Source of the DNA: CAZOWL01 sp964583605
Lineage (GTDB): Bacteria > Pseudomonadota > Gammaproteobacteria > Chromatiales > Chromatiaceae
Assembly (NCBI GenBank): GCA_964583605.1
Contig: CAZOWL010000030.1
Location: 1-42,591, forward strand
Direction: 5' to 3'
DNA length: 42,591 nucleotides
This document shows, in pieces, positions 1-8,804 of this stretch; the stretch's first letter is position 1, and every line of letters begins with the position of its first letter. The notes beneath the pieces were generated by a model, which had not been told where the DNA came from, did not search any database, and was given only the letters and a program-made list of their open reading frames with translations. Made by a program: the position numbers and the translations under genes.

Positions 1-51
1 CGAGGCGACATTTCATGGTCCGGGGTGGGTCGGCTCGCCCCATGATCGTTA
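1..51 (-). repeat. Dispersed double-hairpin repeat, copy A (cut by window edge)
   Basis: This is the hairpin half of the repeat family seen complete at 37281-37404. It carries the characteristic CGCCCCATGATCGTTAG end and reads on the minus strand. The rest lies outside the window. It sits just beyond the 3' end of the minus-strand gene ending at 69, so it could act as a transcript end there or as leader DNA of the next gene out of view. Confidence 0.75.
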
Positions 52-68
52 GGCCGTTGACGTCCCAG

Positions 69-3000
69 TTAATGCGGCGATGAGCGACCTGCCGATTGCT
101 GCTCCAGCACAACGGCCAAATTGTCTCGAAGCTGCGGATGCTGCGGCTCGATTTTCAACCCCTGCTGGAATTGGCGGACGGCCTCGTCCAGATCGCCGAC
201 CGCCGCCAGGGCTCGGCCCAAGGCGTTGTGCGCGTGCGGGTCGTGCGGCTGCAGGCGGATCGTCTCGCGGAACTGCTCGACGGCGTCCTGCATGCGGCCC
301 ATCGAAGCGTAGGCATTACCTAGGTTGAAATGCGCCCGGGCGTAGTTAGGATCGAGCCGGAGCGATTCTTCCAGATGCTCGACCGCTCTGGCCGTGTCGC
401 CCTGCGCTCGCAGCAGACTGCCCAGGCCGGCGTAGGCTCGAGGGTCATCGCTTCGAAGCGCGATCGCCTGCCGATAGTGCACGGCCGCCTGCTGAGCGTC
501 ACCGCTGTCGCGCAGCGCAGTGGCCAGTTGGTAGTGACATTCGGCCAGCGCCGGGTCGTGCTGCAGGGCGACGCGAAACGACTCGATGGCCGCTTCGGGC
601 TGACCATCGTGCTGCAATGCCAGGCCCAGGCGGCAACGCGCCAGGCCGAGGCTCGGGTCCGCTTCGATCGCCCGGCGATAATGCGCCGCGGCTTGGTTCG
701 CGTCTCCTGCTTCGCCGTAGGCGTCGCCCAAGCTCACCCAACCGCGGGCAAGCTCCGGCCTCAATACGACCGCCTGCCGCAAGTGCTCAAGCCCCTTCTC
801 GCGCTGTCGGCCTCTGAGCAGCAGTTGGCCCAAGTTGGTATGCGCCTCGGCGTAGTCGGGATTGATCTCCAACGCGCGCCGGTAGGCCGCCGTGGCCTCG
901 TCCAGGCGACCGGCGAAGTGATGGAGATTGCCGACCATCATGTGGATCGAAGCGTTATCCGGGCTCCACTGGAGTGCCTGTGCGAGCAATTCGCCAGCCT
1001 GTTGCCACCCAGCCGCGCTGGACAGCTGCACCTGTTCCTGCAGCGCAGCGGCAATGATGTCCCCGAGATTGCGGCGACGAATGGCGCTGGCGACGGCCAC
1101 CATCTCTGCGCCGGGCTCGCGCTCCAGGACCGCTGTCGGCGGCTCGACAGCCCGGCTGATCTCCTCGACGATCGTGACCAGGTCCGCATGGACCTCGTTC
1201 GTCGAGACCGAATACTCGAGGTGCGGCCGGTCATCGCGATAAACGCGGGCGTCGCTGGCCAGGCGCGCCACGCCGTCGGGACCGGTCAGAAAGCCGCCCA
1301 AGAACACCTCGGGCTGGCTGAGGTAATGAGCTGGCCCGCCCCAGTAGGCGAACTGGAGATCCTCGCGGAGCTGCGGATTCGCATCGAATCGCCGCGCGAG
1401 ACCCTCCGCATCCAGCCGCAGTCGCTCGCCCGTGGTCCCGATCAGCAACAGCTCGCCGCGGTTGTACCAGAGTAAGCTTTGCGGGAAGACCTGCCGGAAT
1501 GTGGCCAGTACCGTGCGAAGCTCGTCGAGTTGGAGGAAGCTAATCGGTACGAACTGAGAGATCAGGCCGTCTTGACGTAACCGGGCGCGCGCATGCCGGT
1601 AGAACTCTACCGTATAGAAGGATGCGATGCCCGGCCGGAACACCTGGCCGACCTCGACCGAGATCAAGTCGTAACGCGCGTCCGTGTGCGCGAGGTAGTT
1701 CCGACCGTCTTCGATGATGAACCGCACGCGGCGATCGTCCATCCAGCTTGAGTCGAAATGCTCGCGCACGAGCGGAATCAACTGCGACTCGATGTCGATG
1801 CAGTCCAGCCGCTGGACGTCGTGCATCAGGAAACGGCTGGCCGTCTGTCCCGCTCCCAGGCCGATCACCGCCACGTCTCGGGCGCGGGGATGAAACTGCA
1901 TCGGCACATGCGCAGCGGCGATCTGGTGCGTCTTGCGGTCTTCGCCTTGCCACAGCCGATCGATTTCGAGCTGGCGCAATCCGTCTTTCTGCACCACGGC
2001 CAGCTCGCTTCCGAGCCCTTCGCGGTAGTCGACCAGGCGAGCATTCTGGGCGAGAAAATCGGCCGGCAGCTCGGTGCCCAGCAGATGGGGAATCACCAGC
2101 CAGAGCAAGCCGCCGCCGATGGCGGCCAGCCGCGCCCGGCTTGCGACCGTCGGCTCGAGGCTGATAGCGGTCGCGCCCACCACCAGGCTGATGCCCGTCA
2201 TGATCAATAGCGTCATCTGCAGTCCGGCCAGCGGCAGGATCAGAAAGCCAACCGCCAGCGATCCGAGAATGCCGCCCAACGTATTCAGAGCGGTCATGCG
2301 CCCCACGCCCGCACCCGCCATCTCCGGGCTGCCAACCACCATGCGGATGGCCAGCGGGAACGAGACCCCCGACAGGATCGCCGGCACCAGCAGCACCAGC
2401 ACCGCGATGCCGAACTGCTCGACTGGGCTCGTTGTGTTCAGCCAGGCTTGCCACACCGCAGGCGGCAGCAACAGCACCACCAGCACGACGAGGCCGTAAC
2501 CCATCTGCACGGCGCCAAACACTAGCGGGCGGCGCTCAAGACGGTCGAACAGCCAGGCCGTCAGCAGGCTGCCCAAGACGATGCCGACCAGGACCACGAA
2601 AAGTGTCAGTGTATAGGTATAGACCGTGTTCCGCATCAAGAGCGACAGGTAGCGCGTCCAGACGACCTCGCTGCCCAGAGCGACAAAGCCGACGAGGAAG
2701 AACAACGGGGGCACCAACTGACGGACCGCCGTTGCAGGATCTGTCGGGGCAGCGGGCGCGGCGGCGACCTCGGTCCGCACTGCCGGCAGCCGCGGCGTTT
2801 GCCGCGTCCAATGCCAAACCATGACCCCCAGCGCCACATTGATGCCGCCCGCCAGATAGATCGAGGCGTTCACCCCCAGGATGGGAATCAAGACGATGCC
2901 GCACAGGGCGCAGCCAAACGCCGCCCCCAGCGTGTTGACGCCGTAGAGGAAGCCGACCATTCGCGAAATCCGCCCCTGCTGGAGGACGTACTGCCGGCAA

Positions 3001-3452
3001 AACAACGGCAGCGTCCCCCCGATCAACAGGCTGGGAAGGAACAGGATCAGCACCACCAGCATGAACCGCAGCGCCGACAACAGCCAGAAGCTCTGCCAGA
3101 CCAGCGGATAAGCCCAGCCGAAGACGACGTCGCCCAGCCTAAAGGCCAGCGGGCTCAGCAGCGCCAACAGCCCGACACCAATCTCCAGCGCGGCATAGGC
3201 CCGCAGTGGCCGGCGGATCGTCTGCGACCAATTGCCCATCAGGTAGCTGCCCGCCGCCAGCCCGGCGAAAAACACGGCCAGCACCGTGCTCAGAGCAAGC
3301 GTGGTAGCCCCGAAGGCCATCGAGGCCTTGCGGATCCAGCAGATCTCGTAGCACAGGGCCAAACATCCGGACAAGAAGAAGCAAGCGGCCATCAGGGCCA
3401 TCGGCGGCGACGACGCCCGGATGGGGGTTACGGCAGCGATCCGGTTTAACAT
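69..3452 (-). CDS. Fused MFS-like / spermidine-synthase-like membrane protein with C-terminal TPR array
   Basis: The 1127-residue protein has three parts. About residues 15-460 are a polytopic membrane region with a dozen or more hydrophobic segments. About 470-730 form a Rossmann methyltransferase/spermidine-synthase-like domain, with a SAM-type glycine motif (VIGLGAGQTASRFL) and EDGRNYLA. About 815-1115 contain roughly nine TPR units (for example AEAHTNLGQLLLRG and ARAHFNLGNAYASMG). The family is the fused MFS/spermidine synthase proteins, whose substrate is mostly unknown. Where true spermidine synthases have an IxxDxxDP catalytic segment, this one reads ISVEVGQVFRPG, so polyamine synthesis is doubtful. 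The TPRs probably bind a protein partner. The start at 3452 directly precedes the first hydrophobic segment. No operon partner is visible; a repeat follows the stop. Confidence 0.85.
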   Translation of the reverse strand: MLNRIAAVTPIRASSPPMALMAACFFLSGCLALCYEICWIRKASMAFGATTLALSTVLAVFFAGLAAGSYLMGNWSQTIRRPLRAYAALEIGVGLLALLSPLAFRLGDVVFGWAYPLVWQSFWLLSALRFMLVVLILFLPSLLIGGTLPLFCRQYVLQQGRISRMVGFLYGVNTLGAAFGCALCGIVLIPILGVNASIYLAGGINVALGVMVWHWTRQTPRLPAVRTEVAAAPAAPTDPATAVRQLVPPLFFLVGFVALGSEVVWTRYLSLLMRNTVYTYTLTLFVVLVGIVLGSLLTAWLFDRLERRPLVFGAVQMGYGLVVLVVLLLPPAVWQAWLNTTSPVEQFGIAVLVLLVPAILSGVSFPLAIRMVVGSPEMAGAGVGRMTALNTLGGILGSLAVGFLILPLAGLQMTLLIMTGISLVVGATAISLEPTVASRARLAAIGGGLLWLVIPHLLGTELPADFLAQNARLVDYREGLGSELAVVQKDGLRQLEIDRLWQGEDRKTHQIAAAHVPMQFHPRARDVAVIGLGAGQTASRFLMHDVQRLDCIDIESQLIPLVREHFDSSWMDDRRVRFIIEDGRNYLAHTDARYDLISVEVGQVFRPGIASFYTVEFYRHARARLRQDGLISQFVPISFLQLDELRTVLATFRQVFPQSLLWYNRGELLLIGTTGERLRLDAEGLARRFDANPQLREDLQFAYWGGPAHYLSQPEVFLGGFLTGPDGVARLASDARVYRDDRPHLEYSVSTNEVHADLVTIVEEISRAVEPPTAVLEREPGAEMVAVASAIRRRNLGDIIAAALQEQVQLSSAAGWQQAGELLAQALQWSPDNASIHMMVGNLHHFAGRLDEATAAYRRALEINPDYAEAHTNLGQLLLRGRQREKGLEHLRQAVVLRPELARGWVSLGDAYGEAGDANQAAAHYRRAIEADPSLGLARCRLGLALQHDGQPEAAIESFRVALQHDPALAECHYQLATALRDSGDAQQAAVHYRQAIALRSDDPRAYAGLGSLLRAQGDTARAVEHLEESLRLDPNYARAHFNLGNAYASMGRMQDAVEQFRETIRLQPHDPHAHNALGRALAAVGDLDEAVRQFQQGLKIEPQHPQLRDNLAVVLEQQSAGRSSPH

Positions 3453-3882
3453 TGGTGGTAACTAGTACAGCACGGCGCCGGTCCTGAAGGTCCCAAGGTC
3501 GCAGATCCTTTCCGGGAAGCGGACACCCACCGCACGCGCGAGCCACGCCTTGGTGGACCAATCGGAAGTCAGCGCAGATAACTTTCTAAAATCGCGCAAT
3601 TTTCTCGTTTTCTTGGTCGCGCTTTCAGAGAATCTTCATCGATTGCTCGAAGAATAACCACCCCGAGACCTTTCGCGCGCGCCGATGGCCACGCCCCCGA
3701 GACTAACCGAAAATGATCAGGTCCTTGGTCTTGGGGCCGGACACCGTTGCTCTGAAGAAGCTCCACTGCAGCCGACCCGAGAGCCCGCACTCGCGCTTGC
3801 GTGACCAACCCCTCAAGACCACAAGCCCGCGGGTTGCAGCCTACCAGCGCAAATTCTAATATTCGCGAATAGTGATGCTAAC
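3453..3882. other. Intergenic region without a recognised gene
   Basis: This gap separates the minus-strand MFS fusion gene from the plus-strand AhpD-like gene, so it should carry both promoters. The part around 3580-3660 and 3850-3880 is visibly richer in A and T than the flanks. A 79-codon minus-strand reading frame at 3569-3808 has no recognisable domain and I do not support it as a gene. Confidence 0.6.
3860..3871. promoter_or_regulatory. 12-bp perfect palindrome upstream of AhpD-like gene
   Basis: TATTCGCGAATA is self-complementary and ends 11 bases before the proposed start of the AhpD-like gene. Such a site could bind a dimeric repressor. The role is inferred from position only, and a short palindrome can occur by chance. 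Confidence 0.3.
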
Positions 3883-4500
3883 ATGCGAACAGGCACTGAG
3901 ATGCCAGCCCAAGCAGTACGTGAATCCATCCAGGGACAGCCGTTCAACGAGGTCCTCAGCGAACTGCATGCCCATACCTTCTCAGGAGCGCCCGGCGAGT
4001 CCGATCCGTTCACGCTGAGCGAGCTCGAGCGCGAGTACATCGCCTACGCGCTAGCGCTCTACTACCAGTGCGACCATTGCCAGCAGTATCACGGCCGCGC
4101 CATCGAGCAGATTCGGGCCAAAGCCGAAGCAACGCCCTGGGGCTGGAGGGAAGAGTTCATCAAGGTGATCCTGTTCCTGCGAACCAGTCGAACGAGCGTG
4201 TCCCCACTAGAATGGGAGGGTTGGACCCAATCTTGGCGCGGCTTTGCCGGTCGGATCCACCACCGGTACCCGGGTTTGGCCTGCGGGATCGCCTATGCCG
4301 TCGGGATCGCCCGCGCCGATGAGAACCTCATGGACTTAGCCTTCGAGTCGCTGCGACGGCTTTATTCGGATCGCGATACCTTGCTAGGCGTCATCCGTGA
4401 CATCGACCGTGTCGTCGTCTTCATGAAGGCTGCGACCTCGAAAAATCGCACGGACCCGATCGTGCGCCGGCAATTAGCGACTCAAGGGATCCGGGTCTAG
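3883..4500 (+). CDS. AhpD-like / carboxymuconolactone decarboxylase-family protein
   Basis: A 205-residue protein with the AhpD active-site pattern: Glu51, then C63-D-H-C66 and His70 (YYQCDHCQQYH). Spacing matches the Glu-12-Cys-x-x-Cys-x3-His arrangement of alkylhydroperoxidase AhpD. Members of this family reduce peroxides or work as thiol-disulfide proteins. It is longer than typical AhpD (about 170-180 residues); residues 80-190 are helical, as expected for the fold. ATG at 3883 is used; ATG at 3901 in the same frame is an alternative, and neither has a strong Shine-Dalgarno sequence. It stands alone, with no peroxiredoxin partner nearby, so the substrate is unknown. Confidence 0.7.
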   Translation: MRTGTEMPAQAVRESIQGQPFNEVLSELHAHTFSGAPGESDPFTLSELEREYIAYALALYYQCDHCQQYHGRAIEQIRAKAEATPWGWREEFIKVILFLRTSRTSVSPLEWEGWTQSWRGFAGRIHHRYPGLACGIAYAVGIARADENLMDLAFESLRRLYSDRDTLLGVIRDIDRVVVFMKAATSKNRTDPIVRRQLATQGIRV

Positions 4501-4729
4501 CCTACTGCTGTAGCAGTCGTATTGAGCGTCTCCAGCGAGTAACCGGCCCGGATGAGGCAGCCGAGGCCCGCCCAGTAAGCGGGTCGGTATTCAGGCGGGC
4601 AATCGCAGCTTGCGAGCTTGACAGCCCGTTCTGAGCAGAAGCCCTCGCTCGGCTGATGAGCCTCGAGAGGCCGCTTCAGCGAATGCGGAGCCCAGCACCG
4701 GTCCCTGCGATTCTTGCAGCAATGCCCCC
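4501..4729. other. Non-coding or unrecognised stretch after AhpD-like gene
   Basis: Directly after the AhpD-like stop is a small inverted repeat, ACTGCT-GT-AGCAGT at 4504-4517, with no T-run. The remaining bases hold an open minus-strand frame (through 4497-4856) that runs into the repeat and shows no domain I recognise. It may be a remnant. Confidence 0.4.
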
Positions 4730-4853
4730 TAACGCTCATGGAGCGAGGCGAGCAACCCCAGACGATGAAACGTCGCCTCGCCCCTGATCGTTCCCTCACC
4801 TCAACCCTCTCCCAGAGGGCGAGAGAGCGAACGTGCTGCGCGGATTTCATAGT
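4730..4853 (+). repeat. Dispersed double-hairpin repeat, copy B
   Basis: A complete plus-oriented unit. The first hairpin has arms around GAGCGAGGCG and CGCCTCGCCCCTGATCGTT. The second hairpin is CCCTCT-CCC-AGAGGG inside the CCCTCACC...GAGAGAG block. The unit ends with GCGGATTTCATAGT. It lies 85 bases upstream of the start at 4939 and points towards that gene. Confidence 0.85.
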
Positions 4854-4938
4854 CAAGCCGAATTAACAACCGGCGAGTGAGCGACGAGCATCATAGACGA
4901 TGTGACGTCGGATAACCGAAGTAAGGAGCAGTACCTCA

Positions 4939-5217
4939 ATGGCTTGCTCTATTGGCTTGAGAGTGATGATGGTTAGTACCTACGCGGTGCTCAGCGGCAT
5001 AACCGCCATGTTGTGGCTAGCCATAGTTGATCACGCAGGCTTGCACGGATGGCAAATCATCCTTGGCTATCTGCCTTTGTTCGTCTTCTGGCCAATCGTT
5101 CAATCGATCGGGGCCTGGCAGGGGCGATGTAGCCTCAGGAGTTTCAGGCAAGAATACAGTCGCATGAGCACGGCCGAGCGAAGCGCTTTTTGGGCTCAGT
5201 GCGGTGCCGCTGTCTAG
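4939..5217 (+). CDS. Small membrane protein, function unknown
   Basis: A 92-residue product with two hydrophobic segments (about residues 7-30 and 38-60) and a charged C-terminal tail (about 63-92). A good ribosome-binding site, AAGGAG, lies about 11 bases before the ATG, which supports it as a real gene. I recognise no family. It follows repeat copy B and has no operon partner. Confidence 0.6.
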   Translation: MACSIGLRVMMVSTYAVLSGITAMLWLAIVDHAGLHGWQIILGYLPLFVFWPIVQSIGAWQGRCSLRSFRQEYSRMSTAERSAFWAQCGAAV

Positions 5218-5635
5218 TCGATCTGTACGGCAAGCCGATCGACTCGGCGCACCAAGCTACCTGTAGACCGTGGTTTCAGGGGCCCTAAAATCTGGCAAGT
5301 CGACAGTGGTCGACGTCAGACGCTTTCCGAGGATCTTCGCTTTGCTTGCTGCGGAACCGATCCGCACCGGTCATTCATCTGGATCTAGGCGATGGCGGAG
5401 CGCGCTGGGACGTTCAATGCCGGGACCGTTGGGCTCGTTCAGGCCCCAGAAAGCCGCCGGCGCCCCAAGTCCGTCCAGCGTGAATGCACCGACGCTACCG
5501 GCATCGCCGCGTCGGAGAAGCCAGAGCGATCGAGCGGCATGCTGAAGTAGAGCACAACGGCGTTGGTTGGGCCCCTATAGCGTGGCCAATCCGCTTGGAG
5601 GCTTGCTGGCCTCAAACGGAGTTATTCTTTTGGTT
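5218..5635. other. Stretch with no supported gene
   Basis: No frame here has a recognisable domain or a convincing start. A plus-strand frame at 5270-5545 is basic and low in complexity and looks like chance. Part of the minus strand around 5380-5520 reads as a smooth, non-repetitive peptide without a start, so an eroded gene is possible. Confidence 0.4.
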
Positions 5636-5965
5636 TCAATGACTAACAGTCTTGGAAAAGACGTTGATCACTATTACGCCGCACACTATTAGAGCCATTC
5701 CAAGTATCGCGGGAATATCCGGTACTTGCTTAAACATGATCGCAGCCATTATGGCTATCAGCACGATGCCAACCCCCGACCAAATTGCATAGGCCACACC
5801 AATCGCCATCGTTTTGAGCACAAGCGACAAGAAATAAAACGCAGCACCGTAACCTATAAGCACAATGATGCTTGGGCCCAACCTTGTGAATTCTTCACTC
5901 GCCTTTAGGGCACTGGTGGCAATCACTTCTGCGACAATTGCTATAGCAAGGTACAGGTAACCCAT
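5636..5965 (-). CDS. EmrE/QacE-like small multidrug resistance efflux protein
   Basis: A 109-residue protein with four membrane segments, the usual size for the SMR family. The essential membrane Glu is at residue 13 (IVAEVIATSALK). The family signature GVAYAIWSGVGIV lies about residues 57-69, and an LIVCGVIVINV segment near the C-terminus resembles EmrE closely. It should work as an antiparallel dimer exchanging protons for cationic drugs. The gene is richer in A and T than its neighbours and stands alone among decayed genes, which suggests horizontal gain. The exact subgroup (EmrE or Qac) is not certain. Confidence 0.9.
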   Translation of the reverse strand: MGYLYLAIAIVAEVIATSALKASEEFTRLGPSIIVLIGYGAAFYFLSLVLKTMAIGVAYAIWSGVGIVLIAIMAAIMFKQVPDIPAILGMALIVCGVIVINVFSKTVSH

Positions 5966-6002
5966 TCACTTTCCTATAAACACAGGCGGATGGGAAGGCA
6001 TT

Positions 6003-6176
6003 ATGTATTTCCTTCTGCTCGACATCACCATCGCGGACATTGTACTCGGCAACTTCCTCGCAATGTCGTTGATGAGCATGCAGCTCCAGACGCGCATCGA
6101 CCCGACGGGCCCGATCTTCTCCTCTCGGAGGATCGCCGTCCCCAACCGTCGAGACACGCGAGGTATATCGGATTAG
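6003..6176 (+). pseudogene. Possible remnant of a membrane transporter
   Basis: A 57-codon frame begins with two hydrophobic stretches (LLLDITIADIVLG and LAMSLMSMQL), then turns into a charged, unrelated-looking tail. The hydrophobic part is reminiscent of sodium:glutamate (ESS/GltS) symporters, but this is a weak resemblance by eye. There is no clear ribosome-binding site. The rest of 5966-6486 shows nothing I can support. Confidence 0.25.
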
Positions 6177-6486
6177 CGATGCGGTTTCGTTAGCCGATTA
6201 CGCTGAGGGAGTTGTAGACTGCAACACCATGCCCGCACCCCTGGGGGAGAGGAGGGCACGCCGGAGAAGCGGTGGTGATGGGGCTCGATGCAACCCGGTC
6301 GACCTACGCCACCCGTTCGGACGGACCGCAACCCGGCGCCGCACGGCCCTATCCGGGCCAGCAGGCCAGCGGACCGAAAGGCGTAGCGCCGCCGCGTCTC
6401 GTGCTTCGCGCATCGCTGCAGCTGACGACCAGAGTTGTCGAAATTCTGCTTCCACGCGAGCACCGCCGGCGGAATCTTCAAGACGG

Positions 6487-6613
6487 CTAATGATCATGGG
6501 GCGAGGCGAGCCACCCCAGATGAGGACATGACGCCTCGCCCCTGATCGTTCCTTCACCCTAACCCTCTCCGCGAGGGCGAGGGAGCAAACGTCCTACGCG
6601 GACTTCATAGCAA
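6487..6613 (+). repeat. Dispersed double-hairpin repeat, copy C
   Basis: A complete plus-oriented unit with arms TGATCATGGGGCGAGGCG and CGCCTCGCCCCTGATCGTT, then the CCCTCTCCGCGAGGG hairpin and a GACTTCATAG tail. The Shine-Dalgarno sequence of the next gene (AAGGAG) begins at its very end, so the unit would form most of that gene's mRNA leader. Confidence 0.85.
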
Positions 6614-6627
6614 GGAGTACCTGTGCC

Positions 6628-7020
6628 ATGAAACAGAAAGCGCTCATCTTCGTCTCGGTCCTGGCCGCCGTGGCCGTGATCTTCCTCTGGCTCCGCTTCG
6701 GTCCGGACTCCTGGGAAGTGCAGATCACAGGCGTGACCGGTGACGGCCATAGGATTCAATACCGGATCGAGACGGTCTATGCCGGCACGTCTAAGCCATT
6801 GATCTTCCGCAACGAGGATGCCGGATTCTTGCCTCCGTACTTCAAGTTCGACTCGGCTGACCTCCAGTCCAACGCGAGCCGCGTCTCGCGCAATTGCCCA
6901 GATCTCCCTGTCAAGGTCCACGGTTACGGTTTTCGTCTGGCGTGGTTGAGCATGTTCCCGAACGCCACGTCGATCGATGCCCCTCAGGAGTGCCTCGTAG
7001 CGCCCTCCAAGGTGGAATAG
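6628..7020 (+). CDS. DUF1523-family membrane-anchored protein
   Basis: A 130-residue protein with one N-terminal membrane segment (about residues 5-22) and a soluble, probably periplasmic domain. The pattern FRNEDAGF...PPYFKFDSADLQ (about 60-82) and the late RLAWLSMFPNATSI segment match DUF1523 as I remember it; its function is unknown. Two cysteines (in SRNCPD and PQECL) might form a disulfide. AAGGAG lies about 11 bases before the ATG. It is apparently monocistronic and preceded by repeat copy C. Confidence 0.7.
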   Translation: MKQKALIFVSVLAAVAVIFLWLRFGPDSWEVQITGVTGDGHRIQYRIETVYAGTSKPLIFRNEDAGFLPPYFKFDSADLQSNASRVSRNCPDLPVKVHGYGFRLAWLSMFPNATSIDAPQECLVAPSKVE

Positions 7021-7037
7021 GCGCGTGCGAGGTCGAC

Positions 7038-7591
7038 CTATGACCGCCCGAGGATGTAGGCGAGGTCCGGCTCGTGCGCCTCGAAGGGCCGAGCGCGCGC
7101 GGTACGGCTCGGTGACCGCGACGAGGACACGATAGCCGTCACCCTCGAGCCCGTAGGCGATCAACGTGCGCCCCTCGGGACAGATCAGCCAGTAGAAGGG
7201 CACGCGGTGGCGCTGCAGCAGCAGAAATAGCGTCAGTGCGTCCTTGCGATCGTGGCCGGGGGAGACGATCTCGCAGACCCAAGCCGGCGTCAGCTCGACG
7301 ACGCCGCGCGGCCACTCCGGCATCCGTTCTTTGCGCCAACCGGCGAGGTCGTGGCTTGGACACTGGTGCGCCTCATTGGCCACGCTGACCTCGGTTGCGA
7401 TCCGCTAACCGCCGGGGCCGGGGCCGGAGCGGCGGCTGAAGGGCCCAAGGCTCCTCGCGCGTATTACCTTGGACGATGCCGTGCTCGCCTCGCGTCATCG
7501 GCCGGCGCACGACCTCTCCGTCAGTGAGCTCGACGCGTTCATCCGGGCTTGAAAGCAGGTCAGCGACGGTTTGCAGTCTGAAGGCCTCCAA
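7038..7591 (-). pseudogene. Uma2-family (DUF820) putative endonuclease, frameshifted
   Basis: Three frames are needed to rebuild one protein. The start MEAFRLQTVADLLSSPDERV begins at 7591. The core PAWVCEIVSPGHDRKD...VPFYWLICPEGRTL lies in a second frame around 7110-7300. The end, AHEPDLAYILGRS plus stop, is in a third frame at 7038-7080. A TAG also interrupts the middle near 7410. The core Asp/Glu pattern of the PD-(D/E)XK-like Uma2 fold is visible, but no frame encodes the whole protein. Uma2 genes are common accessory genes; this one is dead unless the sequence is wrong at several sites. Confidence 0.75.
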
Positions 7592-7741
7592 TGGTGGTCA
7601 CCTCCCGCAGTCCGAAGTCGTTGTTTGGTGAGCCTAGCATGTCCGCGGTACCCGGCAGAAACCGACGCGCGCGGAGAGCTCCTGGCGTGGTTCCCGGAGC
7701 GGGCTCGCGGTGTCCCGAAGCTGCCGAAGGGACAGCGGCTG

Positions 7742-8383
7742 CTACTTCCCGCCGCTCAGCGACTTAGCGACGTCTGCGACTCGATGGAACAGCAGATCCG
7801 GATGTTCGGCTGCGAGCGCGGCTGGGTGGTTGTATCCCCAGGTGACAGCGCCTGAGGCGATGCCGGCACGACGTGCCGCGTCGATATCCCGAACCTCATC
7901 ACCGACGTAGACCGTCTTCGGGGCCGCTGTCCGCGAGCGCCGCAGCAGGCGTTTGAGGCGCGCATCCTTGCGGCTCAGCGCCGCGTTGCATTCCAGCGCC
8001 ACGAGCTTGCCGAGCAGACGCGGCCCGAGAACGCGGGCGATGTTGGCCTCGTCGTTGGAGCTGGCGATGGCCAGGCGCAGCCCGGACCCGGTGAGGGCAT
8101 CGAGCATTTCCGGGACGCCGGCGAACAGCCGAATCCGCTCGATGTCGCGGCCCATCCGGGCACGTATATCGCCGGCAACCCAGGGCAGTTGCCAGCGCGC
8201 GACGCCGAGGTAGCGGAGGACGGCTCCGGCGCTCATGTACCGTAGCGTGTCCATTTCACTATCGGCGACGGCTCGGAAGCCCCACCGCTTGGCGACCTGA
8301 TTCAACTCACCCGTGAACCACGGAAAGCTGTCGGCAAGCGTGCCATCGAAGTCGAAGATGATCAGCTCGAATCTTGGTTTCAT
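7742..8383 (-). CDS. HAD-superfamily hydrolase, phosphoglycolate phosphatase-like
   Basis: A 213-residue protein of normal length with the HAD motifs in order: motif I DFDGTLADS (nucleophile Asp11, acid/base Asp13), motif II ASSN ending at Asn110, a candidate motif III lysine at 139 or 144, and motif IV GDEVRDID (161-168). A helical cap sits between motif I and motif II (about residues 20-85). It probably dephosphorylates a small phosphorylated metabolite. The substrate cannot be read from sequence. The C-terminus (NHPAALAAEHPDLLF) resembles Gph-type phosphatases. It is intact although its neighbours are decayed. Confidence 0.85.
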   Translation of the reverse strand: MKPRFELIIFDFDGTLADSFPWFTGELNQVAKRWGFRAVADSEMDTLRYMSAGAVLRYLGVARWQLPWVAGDIRARMGRDIERIRLFAGVPEMLDALTGSGLRLAIASSNDEANIARVLGPRLLGKLVALECNAALSRKDARLKRLLRRSRTAAPKTVYVGDEVRDIDAARRAGIASGAVTWGYNHPAALAAEHPDLLFHRVADVAKSLSGGK

Positions 8384-8804
8384 CGACCATCGGCTGCAGC
8401 CGCGGTGACTTCAGGGCCGAGGCCCTTCTCGGAGCGGCGCTCTAGCTCGCGAAAGGAGACTGGCTTGGGCAGAGGATTCTACGCACAATCTCACAGGGGT
8501 GAGACTTGGAGGCCGCGTTCCTGGTGCAGGAAGCGCCTTCGGCGAGCGGGTGTCCCGAGCTGATCCGTCGATGCGGCGCCGACAAGCGGCGCCCTTACCG
8601 GCGGCCGTTGCGCGCTTCATCCAGCATCATGGAGCCGTGCGATCTCGGCCTCGGGCTGTGGAAGCCGCTCTTGCAGGAGCTCGCTTTGCGGACAGGGCTC
8701 GCTGTTATGCGCCTGATACTCTGCATCGCTGCGATAGCGAAGATTGACCTCCAGAGAGGCGCGGTAGGCTTGGCAGGCCCGCGAGACTGACTGACATATC
8801 CGTC
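8384..8804. other. Stretch with no supported gene
   Basis: This lies between the HAD gene and the receiver fragment. A minus-strand frame at 8617-8808 (63 codons, GTG start overlapping the receiver stop) looks vaguely protein-like (VSRACQAYRASLEVNLRYRSD) but matches nothing I know. No promoter or terminator stands out. Confidence 0.4.

Noticed and set aside
330..1475. 381-codon open frame on the plus strand inside the MFS/TPR gene
   Set aside because: It is antisense to a clearly recognisable TPR/synthase sequence; high G+C content keeps the opposite frame open.
3569..3808. 79-codon minus-strand open frame
   Set aside because: No domain, no ribosome-binding site, and it lies in a presumed promoter region.
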